64,000 nucleotides of DNA, from NCBI GenBank assembly GCA_038503035.1, contig JAVSML010024608.1:124001-188000 (forward strand), given 5' to 3'. The DNA is from Crocodylus rhombifer (Eukaryota > Chordata > Crocodylia > Crocodylidae). A program made the position numbers and the translations under genes. Positions 1 to 10,334 of the stretch are shown piece after piece (position 1 is the first letter of the stretch; the number at the start of each line of letters is the position of its first letter). The notes beneath the pieces were generated by a model that was not told the DNA's origin, did not search any database, and was given only the letters and a program-made list of their open reading frames with translations.

Positions 1-1549
1 CAAAAGGTCTCCATACAATTAGTGTCTGTATGGTGGTTCTTCAGGTAACTCATTATGTTCTTGAGGGACGTACTAATAGTACAGGAGGAATCTAATCCAT
101 GCTTAGCATTGATTTTTGTTCTAGCAGAAGTTTATGCTTGCATGCAATGGTTTTGATGTATGAAAGCCAAGATGGATTGATTCAGAGTGATTTAAACTGT
201 TTATTTGTAATAATCATTCAAATCAGGAGGCAGGAAACCTTAATTTAGAACATTGATTTTAATTTTGCTTTGCATCAGTATTCTATAGTAATTTCCTAAA
301 AGCATGGTACAATTTAATTGCTTGGTATAACTATTAAACCATGTAGATATGCAAGTATATAGAACATTTATATGGAAGACCATTTCTTTTTGCTACCCAG
401 GAAAATGCATTCATTGCATAAATAAATATGAAGATGTATATAAACATATAGCTTAATAGACATGTATTTGGATTTTTAATGTTTTCATTTTCTCCTTATG
501 TTGTTATATGGCAACTGAGGCATTAATTTGCTGTATTATGATTTTTTTTTTTACATGGGAATTGTCTGGCTGCATTTAGATGGAAGTTGTAATTCAGTTA
601 AACATAACAAAGCATTTGTATACATTCATTGTATATGTACACACCGCTTGAAATGAGCTTCTTGCTCAGCAGAAACCGGTGCAATGTTTCATCTCAAGCT
701 AAGTGGAAACTGTAAATATTATGCCTAAATTAATTTAAATCGGGTAGGTAATGCGTGCCAGGCTGTGGCGCACACGTGCGCCCTGGGGCAGATGGCAGGG
801 GAGTTTGGCGGATCCCGATCCCTGTGGCAGTGCAGCCTCTGCCCCACCCACCGCTGCCGTTCGCCCCAAGGCATGTGTGCAACAAGTCGGGTCAGGGCTT
901 CGCGGATGTCAGTGCAGCTGCCTGCCATCTCCCTGCTGCTTGCCACAAGCATCCTGGGTTCTGTGATGGGTGGCAGGGGCCTGCTCAGAACCTGGGCCAG
1001 CTGTGGCAGGCAGCTGGGAGGTGCGAGGGGCTGTTCTGGGGTCCGCGGAGCCCTAGCCCTGCTTTTTGCTGGTGGCGGGCGCATGCATGCCTTGGGGCGG
1101 GTGCCAGGGAAGGGTCTGGGGCTGCACTGCCACAACAAGGATTGGGGCCCTCTCAGCTCCCCTGCCATCTACCCTGAAGTTCCTGGTTTAAATCTTTTTT
1201 GCATATGCCAACTGTAATTTCTTTTTTTTAAGGTTGCAAACAATAAAAATTTGTTTTTCCAAATGTTTGTCAGTGTTTGGCTTGATTGTTGTTTACAGTG
1301 ATCATTATCAAACTTTGGAGCCATAAACAGCCTAGCCTGAAGTATAGTCAACAAATCTAAATTTGGACCTTTGCTGGGAGGGGAAAAAATGTTGGGGATC
1401 TCCGTACAGGAATGTCGAGACACTCTTTGCTAGGCTTTCTTTCATTGATTGTGTAGTGATGACTGTTCCAAAAGAAGTTTGTAATGTGTATGTAAATAAC
1501 CTAGACATGAGTTGTTGATTTTAAAACAATCTCCCTTTTATTTTGACAG
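1..1549 (+). other. MYO9A intron (3' part)
   Basis: AT-rich intronic sequence ending in the acceptor ttttgacag. Positions 1-733 show nothing recognisable apart from short A/T runs. Positions 734-1194 hold a GC-rich palindromic element, listed separately. Positions 1195-1549 are plain intron. Confidence 0.85.
734..1194. mobile_element. non-autonomous hAT-like element with perfect 8-bp target duplication
   Basis: A GC-rich block sits between two perfect copies of tttaaatc (734-741 and 1187-1194), a typical hAT target-site duplication. The element body is 742-1186 (445 bp). Its two halves form long inverted arms: gatggcagggga at 791-802 matches the complement of 1158-1169, tgtggcagtgcagcc at 823-837 the complement of 1120-1134, and cgccccaaggcatg at 862-875 the complement of 1086-1099. 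The outermost ends match poorly, so the superfamily call rests on the 8-bp duplication. Open frames inside (up to 150 codons) arise from the palindrome and GC content; they are not genes. Confidence 0.7.
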
Positions 1550-1644
1550 GCATTTGGAAATGCAAAGACAGCACATAACAACAACTCAAGTCGCTTTGGC
1601 AAATTCATTCAAGTGAATTACCAGGAGACAGGCACCGTGCGGGG
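1550..1644 (+). CDS. MYO9A: MYO9A exon with switch I of the myosin motor
   Basis: Translation begins [19 protein letters not shown] and continues [22 protein letters not shown] is myosin switch I, which contacts the nucleotide gamma-phosphate and Mg2+; the key Asn, Ser, Ser and Arg are all present. The exon is 95 nt, entered in phase 0 after ttttgacag and left after two bases of a Gly codon at a gtaagt donor. The Gly is completed by the first base of the next exon. All residues expected for an active ATPase in this motif are intact. Identity as a class IX myosin is firm; MYO9A rather than MYO9B is decided mainly by a downstream exon. Confidence 0.95.
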
Positions 1645-2734
1645 GTAAGTGGCACAATCAGCAGTAGCTCAAGGTTTTGAATTTTAGAAGCATTGTCTGT
1701 ACTGCTATTCTGACAGGCACTATTGGTAATATGTGACCTAGAAGGCTAACTGTCTGCTTTATATTTTAGACCCAGCTGTCATATTTTACACCTAATATAA
1801 AGATATGGGTATATCTGTATTGTGGTCACAGAAGTGACTGCCATGTAGTTTAGGGGTACCTGAGCTGACTTTTAGCTAGCTAGCTACTAATTTACCCTGG
1901 TGTTTCCATCACAGTATATGTGATTTAGCCTCTCAGCTCCAGTCGGTCATAACTGCAATTGGATAACCAAACCTCCATAATGAAAATATAAATTGTATTC
2001 CGTTTGTTTGTTCCAATTCAAACAATGGATTTATGTTCTTTAGCATTTAGATTACGCGATGTTTTGCCCTGGCTAAATAGCCCTGCTGTGGAGCAGGACA
2101 GACTAGACTGTCTAGGGTACCATACAGTGTAGCTATGTTTCTCCAGTATTTTGAACTTGCTGCCCTGGGACAAGTAGATGCACCCTTTTTACCCTCTCGC
2201 TTGTTTCCCAGGAGACAGATATCACTCCTTATTGTCTTGGGTACTGAAACACTGAGATTCTTTTATTTTTAAATGCTCTCTCAAAACAAAACCCAGCATC
2301 TATCTTTCTTATAATGATACGGTGGTAGTAATCGGGGGGGGGGGATAACATTTCTCTTTTATTTCAAACAGAGCTAAATTGATTTGGCAATTTTCTTAAA
2401 CACTTTTAATTTATGTAACACTTTTTCATAATGCATCTCAGCTGTGTGGTGCCAGCATCCATTGACAATTAGTGCATATCTGCAAATTGCAGTTTAGTAT
2501 AATTCATCAGAAGAAATCTACCTCCTTTAGAAATTTATTTCTTCAGTCTTTGGGAACATAAAATATTGGGGGTTTTCCCATATAAAGGTAGACTTTTGGA
2601 GTCGGTGCTAAATCTGTGTCTGTGCTGTATAGGCTGTTTGTTGTGATGTCTCTGTGATGACAGCTTATACTATACATCTGGTTTAATTGGTCTAGAAGGT
2701 GCAAATCTACCCTGCCTTTTGCTATGATGTCTCC

Positions 2735-2969
2735 CACTGATACTCAACCAAGGTGCCATGGTGCCTTGAGACCCTTTCTGGGAATCCTTAAAAACATTCT
2801 GACTTGTTGTGGTCTTTCTGAATTTTTTGTGGTTTTTCTGAAAAAAATTGCTCTATTATTTTTCCAAAACCGAAGACCAAATGAAAAATAGGAACTGTCA
2901 TTTTCCCAGGGATGCCTTGTGCCAGTTCAGGGGGTACCTTGGGTCTGAAAAGGTGGAGAATTACCAATG
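2735..2969. mobile_element. degenerate hAT-type non-autonomous element
   Basis: The left end cactgatactcaaccaaggt and the complement of the right end (cattggtaattctccacctt) are imperfect inverted repeats of the common vertebrate hAT end type (CAGTGGTTCTCAACC). Just inside each end are related runs: ggtgccatggtgccttgagaccc on the left and ggtaccttgggtctgaaaagg on the right. No matching 8-bp flanks survive. A fragment with a similar end lies at 53607-53668. Confidence 0.55.
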
Positions 2970-3954
2970 TATATAAAAGTTATAGAAGCAAGAAGTGCAA
3001 ATGTAACACTATTTTTTGCACATGCAGTTCTGGAAAATCACTGTTAGGTATTTGCTTATTGGAATGGCCAAGCTTAGAAAAGGCTGTAAACTTGACAGGC
3101 CGGATTGCATCAACCAGAGCCCCATGTTAAGCAAAGCAGTTGACTATATAGTTTTAAAGGCAAAGGGACTCAAGCAAATGATTAAAGTTAAGTACTTCAG
3201 AGCTGAAGAGGGGTCAAATGTGTTCATAACAAACAAGTTCTTATGCAAAGGTGCTTGCAGCATTTATAACCAAATTAAAACAATGAGCAGTATTTCAAGG
3301 ACAGTTTGAACATTTATAAAACAAATGGTTCTGTCCTTCCTGTTTGTTCCTTTGGAGGGGAAAATCCTATCTATAAAAACACTGATGCAATACTAAATTT
3401 ATGGAAAGGAAGTACTCAGTAGGGAGAAATTCCCAAAATGAAAGATTTTTTTACACTCTTAATTTTAACACATTTTATTTAGGTATTTTGTGCTTCTGTA
3501 TCCATGTTACATTAATTCACCCTAAACTTTCATGTAATTTTGTTTACCATAAAATGTGCCTACATCTGTTGTGTGGCAGAATTAAGACTGTGGGCCAGAC
3601 CTCCACTCTTAGAAATTCCCCCTTTTGGAATGCTTAACCTTGTAAATTTTAATATTGTTAAAGGTCCAGATGGGTTAAAACACATAGCTGGGTTGCTTAC
3701 TTTTTATGTTTAATTTGGTTTTCTTTTATTGTATCCTTACTAGAAAAGAGAGCCTTTCTCAGAGTTTGCCTGCTTTTAGAGTGTTTGTGCTGAGCAAGGA
3801 ATAAAGGCCATAGCCTCCCTTTTCCTAGTCCATAGCACTAGCATATGACCATAGCATCCCTTTTCCTAGTGGAGGCAGAAATGATGTTTTGGTCGGTTGC
3901 TCCTCTCTCAGCGCACACGCTCTAAACCAGGTACTACCTTTTTCATTGCCCCAG

Positions 3955-4325
3955 CAGCATTGCCAGCCTCACAGTGTCAAAAATCAAGAGACACTCTCTT
4001 ATAAATCAAGAGATTTGGTATGTGAATCATGAGATGCTGTGTTCTAAACCCCTTTCCTCCTGGCTCCTCACATGCGGCCTGAGCAGTGCCCCCCTGCTTT
4101 CGGCTCCGGGCTCAGTGCTTACCTGGTAGGGCTCCCTGCACCCCTTTGCAGCTGAGTCCTGCTCCTGCCCAGGCTCCCGGGGACTTTACAGCTCTGGCTC
4201 AGTTGGGTGAGAGACGTACGAGAAGATTTGAGAGTTCTGTTGTAAGTTCATGAGTTGGACTTCATTTTACTTAAAAATTTCAACTCTCACGGTAATTTTG
4301 TTGAGAGTTGGCATTACAGCTCCAA
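3955..4325. repeat. interspersed repeat with imperfect inverted ends (unclassified)
   Basis: It begins near attgccagcctcacagtgtc and ends near gagagttggcattacag; the ends are roughly inverted (ttgccagc/ttgccaac-like), with tandem-like phrases aaatcaagaga and atcaagagattt at the left. The centre (about 4060-4200) is GC-rich against AT-rich surroundings. It resembles a short inverted-end repeat type; another member with the ggttgccaac end may be at 17681-17860. Boundaries are approximate. Confidence 0.4.
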
Positions 4326-4882
4326 GCATAGACTCCACAAGGAATTTTATCTGAAAGAATAAATTGGTAAAACAAGAACCTGTGATTTAAGGACTACAAA
4401 AGGAATAGAAAGGAAACAGCAGGAAGAGCATTCAGTCTGTTTTATGCTTTCTCATTGAGGATAAGTGACAAATCCTTCTAGGTGTCTCTCTAATATGCTT
4501 GAACATTAGTGGAATAGTACTGACTTTGCTATAGCACAAGCCCCATTTTTCTTCTCTGACTTTCGTAAATCTCAAAAGCATCATCCTGTTATTGATAGAG
4601 CCTGCTTCTCCTATGTAGTGCTGCAAACACTGCTACAAAGCATTCTGCTGCATGTGTCAGTGGCTTATTGTGAAGTCCCAGGAGAAAAGAAAAGTTGCTG
4701 TGAGGACAGATTTCCAGTTCATGTAATAATTACATTTGAATCCATTTTCTCAAACTGGAGGTAGTGGTAGAAAAGCATCTCTAAAATCACCTTGTTATGA
4801 CATACAGTATCCATACTTTTCTGACTGTAGCCATTGCATAATAACACAAAATTCCTGTACAAAGAATAGCTGTACGGTGAAA

Positions 4883-4912
4883 GGTAGTAGTAGTAGTAGT
4901 AATAATAATAAT
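4883..4912 (+). repeat. (GTA)n/(ATA)n microsatellite
   Basis: Five to six GTA/TAG units pass directly into four AAT units. Confidence 0.9.
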
Positions 4913-5340
4913 ACGGGTTCTGATCCTGAAGTGAACATCTGCCTGGGAAGATGGCTTCATTCACGTGTGTTTCTTTGCTGCATCAAGGCCTTAAAGGAGC
5001 TGGTGTTACTCTTAGGTGTAGATGGTTTGCAGGCAACTTTGTTTTACTGGCTTTAGGTTAAATCAGTATCTTAGATTCTTTGGTTTCTTTCAGGAATTCC
5101 CTCTGCACTCACTGCCTTGGGCTCACTCATCAGATATCATGGATTTCATATCCATGTTAGTTTTGGCTTTGTATCAAACCAAAACCTCAAAAGCCAAACA
5201 TAATATTGGACTTGTTCTGCCCAGGAAGAAATTTATACAACTAAGTGAAATAAGGCTAAAATACAAGTATGTCCTTTTTTGTATAGTAGAAGTCACAATA
5301 AGGCTGTGTTAGTTTAAGAACACTGGAGCAAAGAATATGT

Positions 5341-5380
5341 CTATGTGTATATATATGTATGTATGTATATTTTTTTTTTC
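5341..5380 (+). repeat. TATG-rich simple repeat and poly-T before an acceptor
   Basis: ctatgtgtatatatatgtat followed by gtatgtatat and a run of nine T ends just upstream of the tttcag acceptor at 5386. It doubles as the polypyrimidine region of that exon. Confidence 0.8.
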
Positions 5381-5386
5381 TTTCAG

Positions 5387-5449
5387 AGCCTATGTTGAAA
5401 AGTATCTGCTGGAGAAATCCAGGCTAGTTTATCAGGAACACAATGAGCG
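5387..5449 (+). CDS. MYO9A: MYO9A exon, motor domain after switch I
   Basis: 63 nt coding (G)AYVEKYLLEKSRLVYQEHNE(R). This is the conserved myosin stretch in which the strand after switch I leads into the YLLEKSR helix. The acceptor is a long T-run plus tttcag; the donor is gtaaga. The exon starts with the last base of a split Gly codon and ends with two bases of a split Arg codon, both completed correctly by the neighbours. A TATG/TATA tract and poly-T lie directly upstream and serve as the pyrimidine tract. Confidence 0.95.
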
Positions 5450-7289
5450 GTAAGAGCCTATACTTTAAAAGTTTAGTAAGTTGATTCGTGCATGGCACAG
5501 GTAGCTTTAAAATGCCGTTTTAATTGTAACTTCCGTATTTCACAGTCCTACATGTTATGCTAATTCAGTTTGTCAAAAAGTTACCTGTGCCTTGACAATA
5601 TAATGTATAATTAATATAAAGGTGCAGTGCTCTGGTCAGCTGGATACTCAGGTTTAAAATCTCCTCATCGTGTGCTTCATAACATCAAAGAGAGAATAGA
5701 CCACACAATGCCCACTTTTATATCTGTGGCGTACCAAAGATCTCGGTAGCTGCTATTAGAGTTCTACAAGCCCAAGTAGTATAAATTGCGCTCCTTCTGC
5801 ATTATTTTGGGTCGAGGACTATCTATGAGTTGTACACAGCTTCTTACACAATAGAGGTCTGTCATCAGGCTATTAGGTGCTATGGTAATATGTGTAATAA
5901 GTAGTAATAAAATTAAATCATTTTCTTTTGCCTAATCATGGCCTCTTTCAGAGCTAAGTTAGGGTTTTCAGAATTTTCAGCCCTCTCAGAGCTATATCAG
6001 TAGAGTTATTGATGCATTGTAAGGAAGCTCGTTGACATTTTGGATTAATTTATTAGTTACGTGCATTTATCAAGCATCATCACATTGTCTAGGAGGTCTT
6101 TCATAAAATTATTCTTGGAGTAGCTGTGTCTTCAGAGAGTATAAAGGGCCTAATTCTCCAGTGTTCTGCACTTTGATCATTTATAGCAGTGGATGTAAGC
6201 AATAGTCTCAGCTGCTCCCTCTACCTAATATTGCTGCTGGTGTAAGACATAAAAGTCTGAGCTGTCACTGTAGGTAATTAAGTCTTTTTCCAATATAAAG
6301 CTTTGTAAATGAGGTCCAGGTCTTTTAAGTTGGATTTGGAGCTAGACAGGCAAATGTTATGAAGCAACAATGTGATATGCTTACGTGGATTTTGGCTTAA
6401 ATGGGATTGAGGAGCTGGATCCCATCTCAACACACTTGTATCTGTCAAGAGAGTAGAACCTGGTCAGGATGGGACAAAGGGACTAGGATGATGGAAGGCT
6501 ATAAACTCTATAGAAGTTCTTCAACAGATGTGATTCTGCTACTATATATTCCCGAGACAGGCTGGGATATAATTACAGTTTTTTTAGTGTTGCTTAAGAA
6601 ACTGGGAGGCTGCATATAGTATCTGATCTGTACTCATTCCACAGGTCTGTTGAACAGTCCAGACTTCCTAGGGAGAGATGCTTTATGCTCTCAGGAGATC
6701 TTGAAAGAAGAGTCTCGGGGGGGTTTCCCCCCATACTCTCTCACTGTATATCCTCCTGCCCCTCCTATATCATACTTCAAATTTCTATCCCCTAACATGT
6801 GGCCCTTCCCTTTTGGCTTTCTTCTGTTTCCTCTTTTTATTCCCTGATTCTTTTCCAGACTGATTTCATAGCTCAAACCAAAAGTTCAAAAACCCATGCT
6901 TAACAGTTCATCCAAACAGTGATTCCGTTTGTCGCAAATCAACAAAGTTCTGAATGTAGCTTTCAAAGAAAAAAGCATAACAACCCCCCATGTAATTTTT
7001 CCCAGTATCATCTACAGATTTTTTTAAAGTCTGTTTTAGAAGCTTGATAGTTTCATTCTTGAGGCTTTTGAATGTAAAAGTTTAGGACTGAAAGAAATGT
7101 GGGTTGTTGAGTTGCATGCCCTGCAGTTGACTTGACATAGTCCCTTTCATGAGCTTGATCTTGAACTCCACCTTAAATGCTTCACTGAGGTGGCTCAGGT
7201 ATATCATGGAGATCATTGTTGCCATGGGTCCTAGTCTCCTGATCAGCATAGTTATCCTTTACACTTGTTCTAGGTTGAATTTTTCTTTC

Positions 7290-7805
7290 TTAAACCCAGG
7301 TGTCCAGTATCGGGTTATGTCTCACCAGTGCCTCATACAGGGATAGCCATACTTGCCTATTTCTATGGAAATTGCAGATGCTTTGCATTTTTCAAGGCTG
7401 TATCCTACTGGTCTTCCATAGTCATCTTATGATCAGCTAGAACACTGATCTCCCTTTCTCTCTCAGCCACTTCCATCTGCTTGAGGCAGAAATTCTTGTT
7501 ATTGGTCCCTAAACACATGATCTTGCACTTTGCACTATTGAATTTCATCCTGTTTAGTTACTACAGTCCCCAAAGTCACCTTTTTCTTCCTGCATTGATA
7601 TTCAGATGCTACTCTCAACTTTGTGTCATCAGCAAATTTCATTAATGCACTCTTGATTTTGTGCCAAGGTTACTGATGGAAATATTAAATAAAATTAGTC
7701 CCAAGGCTGAACTCAGTAACCTCCCTGCAGCCCAGTATCTCCCCGTTTGGCACAGCCTTGATCTATAAAGGTCTTCCGTGAGATAATTTCCCATAATATA
7801 ATAAC
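7290..7805 (-). mobile_element. ancient CR1 LINE fragment, antisense to MYO9A
   Basis: Complement translation in broken frames gives CR1 reverse-transcriptase landmarks. The complement of 7619-7648 reads as a KFADDTK catalytic-motif segment, and near 7520-7560 the complement reads like the N(T/S)xKCK phrase of CR1 ORF2. The order matches a CR1 read on the - strand. It is heavily mutated, with no usable frame, and is clearly older than the CR1 copies at 45-47 kb. Confidence 0.75.
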
Positions 7806-8558
7806 CATTTCTTCTCTAATTTTCTTGCCTTCTGCATATTTGTTTACACAGAGTTTTTATTTCATGTCAGCTTCAGGTTCCTTCTCCAGGTGATTTTCAC
7901 ATAAGTAATGTTTCATCTCTATCCATATACAAAAGGAGGTCATCTATTCATGTCACTAGTATTAGTTGGCTTGGTATGTGCAGACATGAAGCCTGAGGTC
8001 AGGGGCTCAGAATTTTGGGAGAACTTTGTGTGCAGTTAGAATTGGCTTATCGATAGCTTATCAGAAACCCTCCCAAATAAAGGGAAGTTAGTAGCAGGGC
8101 AGCAGCGGCTGGATTTTCTGCAGTGAGCAATGATTCCTAGACTAAAGGTCAGGCTACTTATGTTTTAAATTGCTGGTAGTTTGCCCCCTCTCAAAGATAT
8201 CTTAATGATCCCGTCAGCATTGGGTCCCATCACACCTGGGGTTTTCAGCAGCCATTAATTAAAAGAAGTAAAAATTACAATCTCATGTCTCTGTTGTTTA
8301 ATATACTTGATTGTTAGTGTCCATATGTTTGAACTGGGTGGTTAGAACTAAAGGCAAATCTGATCATTTATTTTTCAAGCTGTTTCACAGTTGAGTAGCC
8401 AGGGAGCTAGTGTAACCTTTTTTATAGTTTGTATAAACTGCTTTTGCTCTTTTTTTTTTCAATCAGTAGTAGCATTTTATTTCCCTACTTACCATTTTAT
8501 TCCCTTCTATATCCTTTGCATTATCTAATTCTCACTCCCTTTCTCTCCCATCTTCTGA

Positions 8559-8609
8559 TTTTTTTTTTTTTTTAAATTTAATTTAATTTAATTTAATTTT
8601 TTTTTTTTA
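8559..8609 (+). repeat. poly-T and (AATTT)n tract
   Basis: A poly-T run is followed by five AATTT units and another poly-T run. Confidence 0.9.
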
Positions 8610-10002
8610 GGGAATCCTCCATTCCCTTTCCTCTACTTATCCTCCCTTTTTTTGCAGCTCCCTAGGTCTTTGCCCCCCCCCACACTTTTTTTATTTTTTA
8701 AGTAAAAATCTTCCTTCCAGTGATTCTATAAGAGTAATAGAAAACATGAACACTTTTGCTGTACTTATTGTGGTCCCAAGAAGTCTATTGTGGGTATTTT
8801 TTTAGTTTTCCCTCACCTCACTTTTCCTTCAACTTATGGCTTTTACAAATAAGTTGTTCTTGTTACAGAGTATGCTGTTGGACATAACTACAATTCAGAG
8901 CAGACAAATGGTATCAGAATCAGCTTGAGACTCTTAGGACAGCAGTATTATAGATTGTGTTCTGGTCTCTTGAAAAGTATTCTTCTTTTATTCATCCCTG
9001 GTGAGATTTGCAATGATGTATGACTATACCTGTTCATTTTAAGAGACTAAGTAGGTATACCCCTTGCAAAATATTCTCAATAGCTTAAAGGCTGTACTCA
9101 TTACAAATGGGCAGTTATCACAAACCTTTAAGTTTGCCTACACAGAGGGTGCATTAGTGTCAATGAGTTGGTGTCTTTACTTGTCTGTATTTTATTTGGT
9201 AGCTAAATAGCTACAAAAATGGATATACAGTTCATTAAATGTGTAATTTCCTTAACTGAATAAAAGATTGCTAGTCCCAATTGGTTACTTGCTGCCTTCT
9301 TGGTAACAAGCAGCCCTTACCTGCATACTGGTTAAGTGCCTAGGAACCCTCTGCTAAATTGGTGAAATTGATAAGGAGCTGTCAATTTTAAGGCTGCTTT
9401 TAAAAATAATTTTTTTTAGAATTTTTTTGTGCAAATTTCTAGTCAGTCTAATAAAAGATATCACCTTTACCATGAGTTCTGACTCATTTAAAAGCATAGG
9501 GTTCTCTGAGAAGGAAGGAACCCTAATGAAGTGTGAAAAGCTTAGCTCAGGCTCTTCCTATAGATGATGAGCACTATTTTCTTTAAGTTAGTGTAAGTGC
9601 ATGCTCCAGGTAAGTATGCTGGCCAAGAACTGAAAAAAGGTTGTGTGCCCTTAAATGCAGTATGCTGTATTTAGAATCATAACAACAGTATTAACGCTTG
9701 CTCAGGGAAATAACGTGAAATAAAAGTAAGTGCTGTAAACTTTGATCTGATGGTCAACTTCTCTCATCCATGTGGAGGATCTTAGCTTTGTGTTCTGTTG
9801 TTTCCCTGCATGGACAGTCTTTACAGATTTTACTGGGGAAAGGTGCACATATAATGAGGCCAGTCAGTAGCAGATTGCTGTCCTGAATCTTCAAAAGAAG
9901 AACATTAGTCTTCATGTGCTGGTGAGACATTTGATAAGGCCAGCTATTTTTACATACAGATGGCTAGATACACCTCGAAGGTAGCCATCTGCACATCCTC
10001 TT

Positions 10003-10100
10003 GAACTTTCAAAGTGGCCTAAGGATGCTAGGTGCCTGAATTTTGTTTGAAAATCAGTGGGAATTGGGCACCAAACATCAGCTGGGTCCTTTATAAATCA
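10003..10100. repeat. short palindromic repeat family member
   Basis: Starts near actttcaaagtggcctaagg, contains ctaggtgcctgaatttt and gaattgggcacc, and ends near tcctttataaatc. The ends are roughly inverted (caaagtggcctaa against a ggtcctttataaa-like arm). A second copy with the ttcaaaggcacc / gttaaatacccgg pattern is at 24966-25050. Confidence 0.35.
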
Positions 10101-10234
10101 CAGTATATGTGTTCGAACTATAAGCAACTGTGAGTACTTGTATTTGAAAATTAGGTTCTTAGTGCATATGTGTGTTTCTGTGCCCAGTGCTAACACTGCT
10201 TTTGAAGGTTAACATCATTTTTATTCATTACCAG

Positions 10235-10334
10235 GAACTACCATGTGTTTTATTACCTCCTGGCAGGAGCGAGTGAGGAAGAAAGATCTGCATTCCACCT
10301 TAAACAACCTGAGGAGTATCATTACCTCAATCAG
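10235..10334 (+). CDS. MYO9A: MYO9A exon, upper 50-kDa segment ([13 protein letters not shown])
   Basis: 100 nt coding (R)[19 protein letters not shown] followed by [14 protein letters not shown]. NYHVFYxLLAGA is the near-universal myosin helix after the SRLV strand. The acceptor is ttcattaccag. The donor is gtggga, weaker than the gtaagt-type donors of the other exons but still a GT site, and the reading phase is exact (exit in phase 0). No frameshift or stop is present. Confidence 0.95.

Larger units (their letters stand above)
1645..5386 (+). other. MYO9A intron
   Basis: 3.7-kb intron with gtaagt donor and tttcag acceptor. It contains a poly-G run near 2334, a hAT-like remnant at 2735-2969, an inverted-end GC-containing repeat at about 3955-4325, a TAG/TAA microsatellite at 4883-4912, and a TATG/poly-T tract before the acceptor. 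The rest (1645-2330, 2970-3900, 4330-4880, 4915-5340) shows nothing I can assign. Confidence 0.85.
5450..10234 (+). other. MYO9A intron
   Basis: 4.8-kb intron with gtaaga donor and ttaccag acceptor. It contains an old antisense CR1 relic (about 7290-7805), a T-rich and AATTT-repeat tract (8450-8700) and a palindromic short repeat near 10003-10100. The stretches 5450-7280, 7810-8440 and 8700-10000 hold nothing I can assign. Confidence 0.85.

Noticed and set aside
725..1217. Overlapping frames of 147, 140 and 150 codons on both strands
   Set aside because: They lie in a GC-rich palindromic transposon; frames on both strands mirror each other because of the inverted arms. No domain or conserved motif.
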